From positions 1,770,501 to 1,834,500 of the forward strand of contig WPIO01000035.1 in assembly GCA_009760855.2 (NCBI GenBank): a DNA stretch of 64,000 bases, written 5' to 3'. Made by a program: the position numbers and the translations under genes. The DNA comes from Cristatella mucedo (lineage: Eukaryota > Bryozoa > Phylactolaemata > Cristatellidae). Below are positions 11,137 to 23,579 of this stretch, in pieces. The notes under the pieces are model-generated. The model had not been told where the DNA came from and made no database searches. It worked only from the letters and a program-made list of their open reading frames with translations. How positions within the stretch are numbered: position 1 is the stretch's first letter; each line of letters begins with the position of its first letter.

Positions 11137-12059
11137 TATTTGAACTTAAACATTCATCAGCAAGTAGGGGAAATAGCTTACCCAGGATGAGGATGTGTTA
11201 GAGGAAATGTCCTAGGTTTCACAGTGGGGACATGTCCGGGAGGAGGCTATGTCCTACAAACGGCACGGTAATGCCCTGGCAATGTCACGTACAACTTAGC
11301 ACGTTGACGTGCAACACTCTCATTTATTATTTTAGATCAATATAACATTTTATATAAGCCCATCTATAATATTCCAAATTTATTGTTGTAACAATATGAG
11401 CTGCCAATGCTTTTAGTCTTTATAGAATCACAGCAGGAGCACAAGCAGGTGCAATCACCAGATATTTCGCGGGTACACTCGGCATAATGTTCCCTACAGT
11501 TTGGTACTCCTATCAAGGTCTTATAAACAATTTTTCTGAGATATCAGCTGTAGTCTAGTTTGAAAAAGTCAGAAGAAAGCTGGCCAGCCTTTGCCATTCT
11601 CTGCCAAACGCATAAACACAAAACCGATATGTATGAAATGTGGTTGGCAAATCTGTAACATAGTTGCGTACATTTTGGAATTTAAATAGGTGTTTTTATT
11701 CATTTAAAAAACAGCAGCTAATGTACAGCAGCTGTAGCACAGCTAAATCACAATGCATTGATAAGTTTTCTAGCTGTATCATTATTATTTTTTGAACACT
11801 AGCCATGTCAACGTGAGGACGCAAATCAGCTTTATCAAGGCACTTTAAACGTAAAAGCTTAATCTCTCATACTTCGTTCTGAGAATACCTACGATATCAT
11901 CAGCTCAAGTAATTCCTCTACATCACAAGTGATCTATTCATTTAGTGAGCAGCAACCGACTTGGAGCCTAAGCGACACATCATCAGGCCACTCTCAAGAA
12001 TTGGCATGCAGTTCACATCTCTCTATAAAAAGAAGGGAATTCCCTCTATTTCATTGGAG
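11137..12059. other. Unassigned intronic DNA
   Basis: No credible ORF. The last ~100 bases may already belong to the 5' part of the LINE-A copy that follows. Confidence 0.45.
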
Positions 12060-13490
12060 AATTGAGCATTTTCATTGGTTCTAGCTACTATTTCAGCTAA
12101 GGGTAACGAATTCCACTACTGCCTTAACTGCACCGTCTATGACCAACAAGATGCTGACGTGGTCATCTCTCTGAGTACATATGTGGCAACGACGACGAGA
12201 ATGACACTGCCCTAGCTCTGCTAGATCTTTTGGCTGCCATCGACACCATTGATCTCGAGGTTCCGCTTGAACGATTGAGAACAACGTTTGGTCTGACAAA
12301 GCACTTGCTTCGTTTAAATCAAACTTGTCTGATCATGTTTAATACGTATCGTGTGAAGGTTGTTGCTCACACATGAGAACGGTCACCTGTAGAGTCCCTC
12401 AAGGGTCTGTAGTCAGTCCCTTACGGTTCTCCATTTACACACCACCTCAGGGAATAGTGATTTGAGCCCATGGAATAAGATATCACTTCTATGCTGAAGA
12501 TACTCAGTTTTATTTGTAATTTAAACCATCGGAATCTTCTGCTGCAACTGAGAAACTAAATACCTGGCTTGCCGATATTTGATCCTCGATGTCTAAAAAC
12601 TTCCTGAAATTGAATGCTGATGAAATCGAACTGCTGCTCATAGGACAGCCTAAGGGTGTGGCTTGATTTAAAAGCTTTGCTCTCCTAATAGGTTATTCTA
12701 ATGTGTGACCATCACAACGTGCTCAAAAGTTAGGTGTCGTCTTCGACAGCTGCCTCAATTTTAAAAGCTTCATTCAGAAGATTGTTTGTACAGCTAGCCA
12801 CCACGTCCGATCCCTATCCAAGATAAGGAGCTCTCTTCTACAGTGGCTTGTAAAAAAAATAACTAGCTCCTTAGTTCTATCTCGGCTTAATTATTGTCAT
12901 TTCCTTTTGGGTGGCCTGCCAAAGCAAGCAGTTGTGCCACTGCAGCATACTATGAATATGGCTGTAATTCCCAGCGGCTTGAGCACGTTCCTCCTTCGCT
13001 AAAAGGGCTAGGATTGATGCCAGTAGAGCAACGGATACAGAGCACAGTTCTTAAGCTGACCCAAAAGGCCCGCCACGGCTTGGCTTCTTCCTACCAAGAT
13101 GAACTGCTGAATCTGTTTGAGCCTGTTTGCGTCCTCAGGTCCTGTGTTGACAATACATTAGCTGTTCCATTCCTCAGCTTAAAAACTGTTGGCGACAGAA
13201 ACTTTAGCTCGGCAGGTCCTAGACTGTGGAACTTGCTTCCACAATTCTTGTGCAATGACAACTACTCTTCGAATACCGACTATGGCTCAACCTTCAACTG
13301 TGGTCCTGATCTGCTACTTCCATGCTACTTACTACTTCAACTACTCTCCTGATTCAGCTATGCTTCCTACTTTAACTTGGTTGTGTGAGACGAAGTCGGT
13401 TGGCTGCAGAAAGCTTACCGAAAACCGTTTAGGCTGCGAGTGTGCTATAAAAAACTCTCCTGCGTAACATCCACGTTGAGGAGATTCAGA
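12060..13490 (+). mobile_element. LINE-A, most complete 3' copy
   Basis: This plus-strand copy starts in the reverse transcriptase (ALLDLLAAIDTIDLEV near 12210-12260, the motif A region), passes a disrupted palm (Tyr-Ala-Glu-Asp at about 12490-12505, where YADD is expected) and reaches an open C-terminal stretch (12894-13352) with AGPRLWNLLPQF. The YAED change and several stops mean it is dead. It ends near 13490. It lies in the A1-B1 intron. Confidence 0.85.
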
Positions 13491-13857
13491 CCGAGAAAAA
13501 TTACATGCTTTAATTTTCCTACTATCACTGCACTAAAAGTGATTTTAAGGTACCAGTGAGGCAGTATAGGAGCCATGCGAAGTATCTGTGCTAATTAAAG
13601 ACAGAAAGTTGGTCATTCGCTCAGTAAGATGACGTGCAATGCTTCGGCAGTGACTGTTATGAAAGTGTAACAGACATACTTAGACTAGGTATGACAGAAA
13701 CAAATCACTCAGGGAAGCAGGTAAACAGGAAGTGAGCTTGAGTAGCTACAGGAGCACGACAGGTGAAAGAAGTCGACAAAAGGCGGTTTTCTGTCACAGG
13801 TTTCAAGTTGCCTCGATAGTCCGGCTCGGCATGATTGTCCAACGTCGCAAAGCGATC
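13491..13857. other. Unassigned intronic DNA
   Basis: Spacer between LINE-A and LINE-B copies. No motif found. Confidence 0.5.
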
Positions 13858-13895
13858 TCTTTCTCTCTCTCTCTCTCTCTTTCTCTCATTCTCTC
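13858..13895. repeat. (CT)n microsatellite
   Basis: A CT-rich run that directly abuts the truncated 5' end of the next LINE-B copy. Confidence 0.9.
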
Positions 13896-14500
13896 TCCAT
13901 CTCTTTGCCGCATCACATCGCTTCTAGACGATCTGCACTGGCTACCAGTCAAGCAACACATTGATTACAAGGTTTTGAGTCTCACATTTATGTCACTTCA
14001 TTCTTTAACTCCAGGCTATCTCTCAGATCTACTGCCACACCAGGCCAAGCTTTGTACCACCCACTTTTCGGAATCCAGCAGTTTACCAATACCTCGTACA
14101 AACCTCAAAACCTTTAGAGACCTTTGATTTATTTTGTTTGCTTCCAAAGTTTGCAACTCATTTCAGACTTGCTCTAGAACATCCCCTGACTTCAACACAT
14201 TTAAAAAGAACTTTAAATCACATCTAGTTACGACAGCAATTAGCGGGTCCCTGTGATTCGTCCTTCGTGTGCTAATGGGTGCTGATATTGAGTATGCTGC
14301 CACTAACTACAATCACATGATGAGCCTGTGTATAGCACCCCCAACCATGCTGTTTACATTGTATATCAAGCGTGATGTTACTCACCATTCAATTGCGTTT
14401 TCCTTTGCAGCAGATCTAAAGTGCATAGAAAGAGATTGAGTTTTCTGAGGGTGCTTTTTAGAAAGCATTATTATTATTATTGATATTATTATTATTATTC
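13896..14500 (+). mobile_element. LINE-B 3' part
   Basis: 5'-truncated plus-strand copy. The ORF 13732-14127 includes DLHWLPVKQHIDYKV and SSSLPIPRTN, the C-terminal RT domain. The 3' tail runs to ~14465 and ends in an (ATT)n microsatellite, the normal end of this family. Confidence 0.88.
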
Positions 14501-14849
14501 TGATGAAACTATGCCGCCGGCAAAACACTTTGCTCGCTCACTGCTATCATTATTTTAAAGTTCAGGGACCACCATTCACAAGTGCCGTTTGACCAGTCTA
14601 ACTCGAAGCGTTTGCCGAGTGCTATAACCCTAGCTACATATTTTTACCGTACCTCACCATAGAAAGAGCACGTTTTAGAACTATGGGAAGCTAACCAATT
14701 TCCTACCCAAAGCAAGCCATTGTATATACTAACACTATGATAATACGGTTGGTGCCTTTATTGGTACCAGAACATGGCTGAGTTCACTTTTATGAGCCCC
14801 TTCCCTTAATGTGGTCAAGTCATACCAATAGTTCTGCTATGCTTTCCTC
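14501..14849. other. Unassigned intronic DNA
   Basis: Nothing recognised. Confidence 0.5.
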
Positions 14850-14985
14850 CTTCTCTTTGGTGCGTTCGATGCAGTCCATCGGATACCGAATGCTTACTGA
14901 AAGCCAATCAGGCTGTGAGTGGGCTTTAAACTCCTGAGCAAAACCCACATACTCTTTGTGGAATTACAGAGGACATACCTTGCAT
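14850..14985 (+). mobile_element. LINE-A 3' end fragment
   Basis: Matches the last ~130 bases of LINE-A (compare 13370-13490 and the reverse complement of 24955-25030). Confidence 0.55.
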
Positions 14986-15394
14986 CACAATTCATTATTT
15001 TATGCTATTTAGCTTGCTCTATCAAGCTACTTTTAAAAATGCATACTTGTGAAATCTGGCACTTCCATAATTTAGGATCCTCATTTGCACTGCCAACTGC
15101 CGATCATTGCACATAATACTACTATTTTGATCGCAGCATGGTATTATACAGCACGTATTGCAATTCAATAAAATAGCTACCGTTGTGCCTTGAGAACTTG
15201 AGTTGTATAGAAATTTCTGACGTCCACAAACGGAGGGTTTGTTATCCATGTATAGCTCCTGGTTTAATTTCCACGTTGGTCCATTTATGTTGTTCAGGAG
15301 TATACGATCTAACCATATGCAGCGATTGCACACTAGGCAAGGTAGTTGCTTCTGTCAACATCGGTCCCAAGGTCGATGCTTCAAATAGTGCAGT
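14986..15394. other. Unassigned intronic DNA
   Basis: Overlapping ORFs on both strands (15022-15458) run into a SINE2-like tail. No splice or domain evidence supports them as genes. Confidence 0.4.
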
Positions 15395-15475
15395 GGGTAA
15401 TTCTGTATTGCCGTTGCCAGTGGTGGCGATAGTCACCAAGGCTTTTCGGTCACTATGAAAAGGGCTGCTTTATAA
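15395..15475 (+). mobile_element. SINE2 3' fragment
   Basis: The 'gtggcgatagtcaccaaggc'-type core recurs as 'gtggtgatagtcggtaaggc' near 41450 and in related forms at 60825 and 61905. I group these as one short interspersed family. Confidence 0.4.
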
Positions 15476-15934
15476 TCTATTATTTTTATTTTTGATCTAC
15501 TTTAGATAGTATGTTTTAATTGATATTCCCTGTATAATGTTTTAGGTAACCTACTTTGAAAACCGAGTCCAAATAGCTTACATGTAAAATTCAGCAACTT
15601 CTTAAAGCCTAAAATTAGGATAACATAAAATTTGTCTCTGAATAATTAACCGTGCAAATTTTCTATGCGCTCCCTCATGTTTGTAACAGAACAAAAAGCT
15701 CATTATCTCAACGCCACTTCCGTGGTAATGTTCTGAGCGTTTCTTTTTACGATCAACTCTATGAATGCATTCCAAAAAGTAAGCTCTAATGCATACAAAC
15801 TTTCAGGGTTCCGTGAAATAATGTACTACAATTCAAGTCTGCAGGAAGGGCATTCATTTCGTCAAACTAGCACATTTGTCACAGCAGAAGTTGACAATTT
15901 TTCACGGAGCTTACTATTCTTTTTGTCTCTCTAG
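15476..15934. other. Intron 3' end before exon B1
   Basis: AT-rich. It ends in a pyrimidine-rich acceptor (ttgtctctctag). Confidence 0.6.
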
Positions 15935-16306
15935 GATTTCCATCTGTAAGAGCCAGCAAATGGCCATCTTCTGCAAGTCATGCTCAATGGAAACTGGGAC
16001 TCCCATACTTTGCTTGTTGCGACTGTACTGCTCTGCCTGAATTCAGCATACTGAACATCACCTGGACAGCCGATGGACATACTGAGCAGGACGCAAACCA
16101 TGCTGAACTTTTCAGCATAGGTAGCAACTACGCCAGAAAGACACAGAGAGAAGTGTGCCTGCGGAGCTCCACTATCTTTGTGATCGCTCACAGCTACAGC
16201 AAAAGTGAAGTTGAAATTAGATGCACTGCAAATGTGATTCTCAAGACCGGCACTGCACTACCCTTCATGGTAACGTCCCAGGCATTCTATGCTAATATTA
16301 GTGAAG
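15935..16306 (+). CDS. Ig-like receptor gene, exon B1 (module type B)
   Basis: This is the second kind of extracellular module. From the first full codon the cysteines are at 27, 28, 30, 74 and 96, with Trp43. The CCDC cluster (27-30) follows PYF, and NITWTADG and YARKT follow later. C30-W43-C96 could be the Ig-type core, with the extra cysteines forming additional bonds (inference). Sequons are NIT and NIS. The exon is 372 nt with phase 1 ends: acceptor ctctctag|GA, donor GAAG|gtatac. Joining to A1 gives GGA. It is the same length as B2 and aligns with it without gaps, with all five Cys and the Trp in register. Confidence 0.82.
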
Positions 16307-16734
16307 GTATACCATATTCAAACGTAAATTGTTTTTTATAACTTGTAGGAATAAACTGTTTTAGAGTCAGTTTACAGTAAGCAGCAGACTTTCAAGTAGA
16401 TGTTCTAGGCTATATCAGCCAACAGTTCTTTTGTTAGGTGTTTAAATCGCAGCAATAGTAGAACTTGAATCACCCTTACATTTTTTCGCATGAGTGCTCT
16501 TATTCATATAACTCAACTTTGACTGCACTACCTAACAATTTTTTAATGCCAAAACCTACTTTTTTCTAATTTAAGGGGTTGAATGCATTAATGTTTAACG
16601 AATTGTGATACATGTTTGTCATTTTACCCGGACTCGAATGACTTCATTTATTTCTAGCAAGGTCTCGTTTAAAAAATACGACTGGAAGCCTATTTAAGTT
16701 TTTTTGGATAGTGGAATGTTGTAACAATTTAATT
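16307..16734. other. Start of B1-A2 intron
   Basis: AT-rich, nothing recognised. Confidence 0.6.
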
Positions 16735-16945
16735 GTGCTGATACCGTACATGCTGCAGCTAACAGTAATTCCATGTTGACTCCTCAGTTCATGGCACATC
16801 TAACCACCATAAGCTTGCTGTTCATTTATCGTGCTTTCTCTAATCATTCAAGCATACTTCCTTTGCAGCAAATATAAAGTGCCTGGTAAGACATCGACTA
16901 GTACTATGGCAACTTAAAAACAAATTATTATCATTATTATAATTA
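16735..16945 (+). mobile_element. LINE-B tail, highly diverged
   Basis: The LINE-B tail order can be followed (catgctg...catgttga...tttgcagcaaatataaagtgcc, then an ATT-rich end), with many substitutions. This is an old copy. Confidence 0.55.
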
Positions 16946-17225
16946 CTGATATGCTGATGTAGACTCAAGTAATCTGCAATTCATTTTGGTTATAATTTTC
17001 CGATATAAATTTAAGGTATTATCTCAAGGTTTTACCAATTTCTGCTTATCAAGTCACATGCAGATCTCATTTATTCGATTTCATTTGTCGATATAACTTC
17101 GGGTTCCCCCACCCGATATATTCCCTGTGATTATTTATGGCCTGTCCTCCCATACACTACACAAAAAGAAACATTTGGCATACTGTCTGATGTCGCATTA
17201 GGTCAATATCTTCAGGCTGGCCTTC
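16946..17225. other. Unassigned intronic DNA
   Basis: Nothing recognised. Confidence 0.5.
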
Positions 17226-18029
17226 TTTAGCAGGTTTGTGAGAACCTCCCTGCATCCAGCCTTCACCCTGTCAACAGCAGGGCTATCAAATCCACGACCA
17301 ATCCCTATGCTTAAAGCACTATTTATCACTCATCTGGGTAGTAGCTTAAGTACTGAAACTCATTATTTTGTGAAACATCGACCAGCAAGCATTATTAAGG
17401 ACCCATTCACATTCAGAGGGTATGCATCTGTCAGGCTGGGTGCATAACGACTTTAATGCATGCATCAACGTGGGTGGTTTAATTAACGTGTTGGACCAAA
17501 CCAAAGTTCTTCAGTATGTCGATAAATGAGCAGTCTGGTTATATAGTTCTGAACGTGAATATTGAAGTCTCCAGCAATCAGAAACGGCGGTCACCCACAA
17601 GTAAATTAGTATGGATCTCTCAAAGGTCTTTGAAAAACATGTTTGGACAGCCAGCAGCAGTTTCTCTATATCATAAAAGTCAGAGGCACTGTCTTCGCTG
17701 AGGACCTGGTTGCAACTGATTCAGACGATGACTTATGCAAAACATGGCATTTCATATAGCAGCACCATTCTCAAACAATAGTTGCAATGGGGTCTCAACG
17801 TTGTGGGGTAGCCTCTTAAATTCTGCCTACTAAATGTGTGCTCACTAAAAACGATGGGGTCACTTACTTGCTTTCAAGCCGGCCAGGAGAAGCTAGATGT
17901 ACATCTGCTGATTGAAAATTAGATGACACCTTGTTCCAATATGTTAAAGACCTCCCAGCACGGGATCTTATTCTTTCAGTGCGTGTGTTTTGACCATATT
18001 GGAGGCAGCATTGCAACAGTGCCGAGATA
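17226..18029 (-). mobile_element. LINE endonuclease-domain fragment
   Basis: On the minus strand near 17540-17600 there is AGDFNIHVQN, the GDFN-type motif of the apurinic-like endonuclease that LINEs use to nick target DNA. Upstream endonuclease sequence can be followed to ~17900 with stops. No reverse transcriptase follows, so this is a 3'-truncated relic. It is probably LINE-A, judging from the endonuclease C-terminus seen at 41794-41994. Confidence 0.7.
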
Positions 18030-18155
18030 ACGTGCTAGCTCCGATCGAGGTCTGGCCGAGGTCGTGGACTTGAGCCCCGTGGCATATGTGAGCTGCCTGA
18101 ATAGATTTCAAGTTATTTTAGGGTTCTATTCAAATGAATTGCATACACTTTTTTC
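18030..18155 (+). mobile_element. SINE1 copy (tRNA-like head)
   Basis: Contains the B-box-like 'ggtcgtggacttgagcccc' and then a tail related to the LINE-B hairpin. It is the plus-strand counterpart of the copies at 26765 and 42537. Confidence 0.6.
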
Positions 18156-18775
18156 GATGATGTTCGTGAGAGATTATCTGTTTTGCCTCAGTTGCTCAAT
18201 CCAGTTTCTAATATGCCATCATAGGTAGATGGCAACAGCAACACACTACCTAACATGCCCAGAGGCTTTGCAGCTTTGACTAAGCTCACTGTGAGCCATC
18301 GAACAGACTGCAAGTGTTTTTTGCAGAAATTGAAGCAGCTAAGGGTGTAATGCACCAGCTTGAAAAAAACAGTCAATAATAAGGTCGAATGTCCATCGCC
18401 AGGCATATGAGGATTTCTGCAGATCGTACACATCGACCGTACGAAAGGTGATGTTTAGCTTCTTTAAAAAATTGTTGGGTCACATGTAAACAATCCGAAT
18501 GTTCTGATTTTGACGATCAGGCGTCACATAAACCGCTTTCGTGTGACATCACAATGTAATTATCCCAGAGATGATATACCTTATTACTTCTCTAGCTTTT
18601 TTGTCGACCCCATCTAAAAGATTTTCTAAACCCCCTAATGATGCCAGCTCTCTCCATTGAATAAAGTCTCTCAATTGCATACAGCACCTCGATGTCTACA
18701 TTTAAGTAGGTCACTAGTGACCTCGTCCTAAAATTTAAATCTAATTGAAATAACTAATTCAAATAATTAAACAGA
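18156..18775. other. Unassigned intronic DNA
   Basis: The minus-strand ORF 18188-18433 has no recognised domain. I do not call it. Confidence 0.45.
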
Positions 18776-18815
18776 GATAATAATAATAATACTAATGCAC
18801 TCGATAAAGCACCAA
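18776..18815 (-). mobile_element. LINE-B terminal stub
   Basis: An (ATA)n run followed by 'tgcactcgataaagcacc', the last ~40 bases of LINE-B. Confidence 0.5.
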
Positions 18816-19169
18816 AATACTAATCACAGAAGACAATCAGTTCTTTGGACCCTATCTTGCCGTTACAATGCATTTATCCGCTCATTTCATGCATTATTAA
18901 CCTCTAAAAAACCTCCATAGCTTCAAGTAATATCACAGCACCTTTCAAATGACTCTATTTGGACTATCACTCAAAAAAGTAACTCCAGACCGAGTGACCT
19001 CGTGCAACAACCTCTCACACCTGCTTCTACGATTCCTATCAAAGGCACTTTAAGAAGTCCTGCCAGATCAGATTAGTTCATATATTGAGACACCAAACCT
19101 ACCAAGCAAGTTCCGTTCTGGTTTTGGATAAAATCACTACTGAAAGTCAGCATTCCGTTGGGTATACAA
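18816..19169. other. Unassigned intronic DNA
   Basis: Nothing recognised. Confidence 0.45.
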
Positions 19170-20540
19170 CGACCTACTTATGAATGTTGGTTAAGGTAAA
19201 GAATTTTATATTGTTTCTCAGATCTTGCATCAACTTTCAATAGTATCGATTGCGAAATCCTACATGGGGCCAATAATCTCTCCTGGGCATCACCAGCCCT
19301 GCTCTGCAATGGTTCAGGTTCTAACTCAGAGGGAGACTGCACAGCATTGATGTCGGAGGACGAGCATCGTAGGAGAAACCTCTGAAATAGGGAGTCCGGC
19401 TAGGATTGTACTTGATTCTGTTCGTTAATAATTAATACTCTCCCATTAGCCAATGTGGTTCACAGGCACATTGTAGGCCTACGTGTAGATGCAGTTAATA
19501 CAAAGTGTAGAATTCCATCGATCGTTCATGCCACTGACCAATTCAAATTTTCCTTACTCCCTTGTAGCATTTATATATGAAATTTACGTTTGGATGACAG
19601 CAAATGCTTTTCTTAAATTTTATCGCTATGCAACTAAATTACTAGTTATGGGCAAAGCAAGTGGGATCATAAAATTGAAAAGATAGAAGCTCAAAAAAAG
19701 GCTATGCCACTGTATCTCCTGTTAAATGTGTACGAAAACTAGGTACCCTGTTCAAAATCAACCCTTGTATTAGATAACCACACCAGCTCTACAGGTATTT
19801 CTGCCAACTTTCATGTATATAGTATTGTTAAAATTAAATTGTCAAATTCCTTTGCGTGTACAGGGATTACACGTTTAAATTGGATTTCACATGTTTGACA
19901 TCCTGCTTCGACTTCTGTAACTGACTGCTTGCTGGCCGTCTAGCTATTGTCATCACTTGCTTAAAGTTTGTGAAAACCTCTGCAGGTACACTCCGTATGT
20001 ACACTCCGTTTGAAGCAGCCACGTCACATCACTTCTAGCCGACCTGCACTCACTCCCAGTCCAGCAATGCACCGAATCCACAGCTCTATGACTAATTGTT
20101 TAGTTACTACATAATTTTGCTACAAGTTATCTATCCGATTGACTCCCTGTCAGGCTTAGCATCTTCTAACCATCATTTTGGAATGTCACTGTTTGACCAC
20201 ACTACATGCAGATCAAAAATTTGTGTAGAGACCTTGCCTTTAATTGGTATTCTCCTACAGCCTGGAACACACTCCCAATTTGCATCACAATAGCTCCTGA
20301 ATTTTGGACAATAAAAATTATTTATACCTGCATATTTTTATAGTGCATTTAATTGGTCCCTTTGATTTGACCTTTATGTGCAAAGCAGTAACTAGCCATA
20401 CTTGCAGGCTCACCCTGTGCATTCTATTTCTGACCATGTTGATCTATTTGTTCGTTGAGCTGGCTACCACAATATCGTTGATCGAGTTTCGTTCCTTTGA
20501 GAGTTCTATATCAAATGTATTATTATTGTCATGATGATAA
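19170..20540 (+). mobile_element. LINE-B, long but strongly decayed copy
   Basis: It begins in the RT motif A region (the 'atcgattgcgaaatcctac' word, compare 47800-47820), continues through remnants of motif B, the C-terminal domain (near 20040-20170) and the tail, and ends at an ATT-rich stretch near 20530. There are no long ORFs of its own. Divergence is visibly higher than in the 36.8-38 kb copy. Confidence 0.7.
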
Positions 20541-20967
20541 CGTTTCTCTCTAGTGCCTATTAGAGTAGATATACTTCTATAAATTATATTAGTTTGGTTG
20601 CTAATATTTTCACCTATCTGTATTCCTTCCTTAAGTACCTTTTATGGTTACTCTTCGGTCAAAAAAGGCTGCAAAAATATTATTATGTAAACCGGAGGGC
20701 ACAACAACCTGTCATTTCTTGTAACTCGGTGAAACTGCTCATATTTTTGCAAGGCCTCAGGTTTTCCTTCTGCAGTTTCAATTATTGCATAAGAAATACC
20801 CTTTTTCTTATTTAATGACTCAAATTATTTCAAGTTTATACAGGCATTTAATGTATACAAGTAGTTACCTTAATCGTCATGAATCTGCAAGGAAAGTAGC
20901 AAAATATATTATTGACCCATTGTTCTTCGATTGTGAAACTCTCAGAACGTTTGCTAAAGGAATAAGC
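20541..20967. other. Unassigned intronic DNA
   Basis: AT-rich. Small ORFs only, no domain. Confidence 0.5.
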
Positions 20968-20970
20968 ACA

Positions 20971-21058
<88 letters not shown>
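20968..21058. repeat. (CA)n microsatellite
   Basis: About 45 CA units with one CACT interruption. Confidence 0.97.
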
Positions 21059-21061
<3 letters not shown>

Positions 21062-23264
21062 CCTTTGCATCAATGCTAATTAATCCACAATTATCTTCAA
21101 GGATACTAACTTTCACTAGCATATATTGAGTAAAACTAATCTGGCTTGCTAGTAATTTTATAAATCTTACCAAATAATAAGTGCTATGAACTGTTTTACT
21201 CTTTATATAGGAATAAGAAGGAGAGTTACAAAAATATAAAAAGAGAGCTTGCGGATTACGAATGGCTTGGTTTGTGATTTGCGCATTTTTCCATGCTAAA
21301 ATGTGTAACTAAATGAATGCAGCTACAGCTTCCTTATCTGTAGTTGAGGGCATTGATGTTAAGTCCACGTACTCATTTCCGTACCTTACTATACCGAGAT
21401 CTTAAGTAAAATTAAAATGAATATTACGAGTAACTTAAGTTGCACCATCCACTCAAGCTAACGATCTTTATACTTCATGCTGTACGCTCTTCTCACTGCT
21501 CACCTATCACCTTATTTCAGGCCTCTCACTAATCTCGGTCTTATCATCAAGCACTCTGCTTTGTTCTGTGTTAGCATGCTAGCCTTTATGACTCACCCAC
21601 ACTGCCAAGCAAGTGTCCAGTTGCCTGAACGGCCAAGTATTATCTGGTACCGTTTATTTTACACCCGAAAGGTATTATTATTCGCTTATGCATAAGGTCT
21701 ATGCATATTACAATGTCTAAACTATAATTTGGAATGCTGATTTATTTGCAGAAAGCTTTAACGTGCCTAAAAAAACGCTGCTCGTATTAGGAACATCTTC
21801 AAAGGGGCTAATAATATTTTAATTTTGTTTTCTTAGCCACTTACAAAAATTAACCAAGAAAGAACATTCACTCTTTGAATTAAATAGGTAGACCCTGCAA
21901 TAAAAATAACTTTAATGATTATAGTTATTTTTGTTTGGCTAGGATTAACTTAAACGAATTTGACTAGTTTCTGGGGCAAAATTTCAAAGTGGCCTGTTTA
22001 GAAAATTCTCTCTGGTATTCACCATTTTTATCAAAAATAAAAGGAGCATTATTATATATTTCCTTCCTGACTATCGCAAAACCAACACATAAATAGTAAT
22101 TTTTCCGTATCTTAGTCTTACATTTTACTGATTGACTCAATATGTAGCTAGAGTGCTTTATTTATTTATTTTGAGCTAACATATGCAAAGGTTATAGCCA
22201 AATCCTGTACAGCAATTAATTGCTGTAGAGCTTGAGGACTATAGTAGTAGGACTACTGTTACTATAATAATCATTTTATCTGCATTAAATTACAAAATAA
22301 GAGCATTCGTTGGAAATATTGCCAACATTAAAGTCTATGCACTTACGATCTTTAACACAGTATATAAAATTGAAGTGTATGCTGCAGTAATGGCGGTCGT
22401 TGGCTTGATTTTGATGGATTTAGCATACAAATTCACTCATTCCTAATAGACTTTATTCAGTATTATCATGATGCACTTTATTCAAATATTATATTTAATA
22501 ATGTAAACTTGAACTGAAACTAATCCTAAGAATTTCGCGAAAACCTACTTGTTTATCTATAACTAAATTGGTTTAGTGCTTATTTATGGCAAATCGATAT
22601 TCCCATGTGCAAACTAAAATTAGGTTAGAAGTTATCAGCTATCTGAAAGCGTTATGCATGTCCTTATAAATTTGAAAGCATTTTTAAAACTACTGCAAAC
22701 TCCACTGCTTCTTAAGTAAAAAAGATACAGATAGGATTGTATTTATGAAGTAGCTTTAAATAATAATGATTAGGAACATCAGGGAGGAGTTCAGAAACGG
22801 TTTTCACAGAATGGACTAACATTTTCACCTTGCCAGTGATTTTAGCTTTGATTAAAGTTGGTCGAGATGACAATTAATATTCTATACAATTATATAACGG
22901 AGAAACCTAATGGGGCGCCTGTCAAGTTATTTTAAAATTTGAAAAGGTTTTACAATTTAATGATCGACAAAATATCTTTGAATTTACTTTGCATGTTGAA
23001 ATAAAAAATTGTGATTTATGCTTCGGTTTAAATTTGAAAAATTAAGATAGTGTATAATGCACCCCAATTATTATTTATCTGATATAACTTTATACATATG
23101 CAATAAATGAGAAAAAACGAAGTAGAGCAACAGTAATATGCCACAAATCAATCCAAAGTTTATTCCGGTCATGCTTTAGGATTGCCTTCGGTATAAAACG
23201 TAATTCCGCCTTCAGCAGATGCAACGTTCGGTGAATTTTTGTTTATGCCTCTGAATCATTCTAG
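21059..23264. other. Intron, unassigned
   Basis: 2.2 kb of AT-rich DNA before exon A2. Apart from chance ORFs (21477-21695) I see neither coding sequence nor a recognisable transposon. Confidence 0.55.
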
Positions 23265-23579
23265 ATCATCCACTTGTACACATTTTAAAAAACGGTGAGA
23301 TTGTGACGAATCGAACTCTCTACATGGCTTGCATAATACCTGACAAATATTTCAAAGAATACATTACCCTAACTTGGTATGTCAATGGAAAAGCTATATT
23401 TAAAACCATTCCAGAAAACATAGGCACTGCAACAATAGGCGACGAACTAGTACTTTTTGGCAATTGGACCATTTCACTACCGCCTGGAAACTTTGAAATT
23501 TACTGCGAGCGGAAAATAGACATTCCCATCGTAAAACCTATCGTATCAACTATCTTTGTAGTCAATTTTGATTCAGAAG
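23265..23579 (+). CDS. Ig-like receptor gene, exon A2 (module type A)
   Basis: Extracellular type A module of 315 nt. From the first full codon, Cys22, Trp37 and Cys80 form the Ig-like core, in the contexts ACIIPD, LTWYVNG and PPGNFEIYC. Cys22 and Trp37 are in the same positions as in A1. Sequons are NRT and NWT. The acceptor is tcattctag|AT and the donor GAAG|gttagt, both phase 1. The junction with B1 makes GAT and that with B2 makes GGT. The frame has no stop across the exon and is closed just after the donor. Confidence 0.85.

Noticed and set aside
15022-15458. Overlapping ORFs on both strands in the A1-B1 intron
   Set aside because: They run into a SINE2-like repeat and have no module-like Cys/Trp pattern or splice sites.
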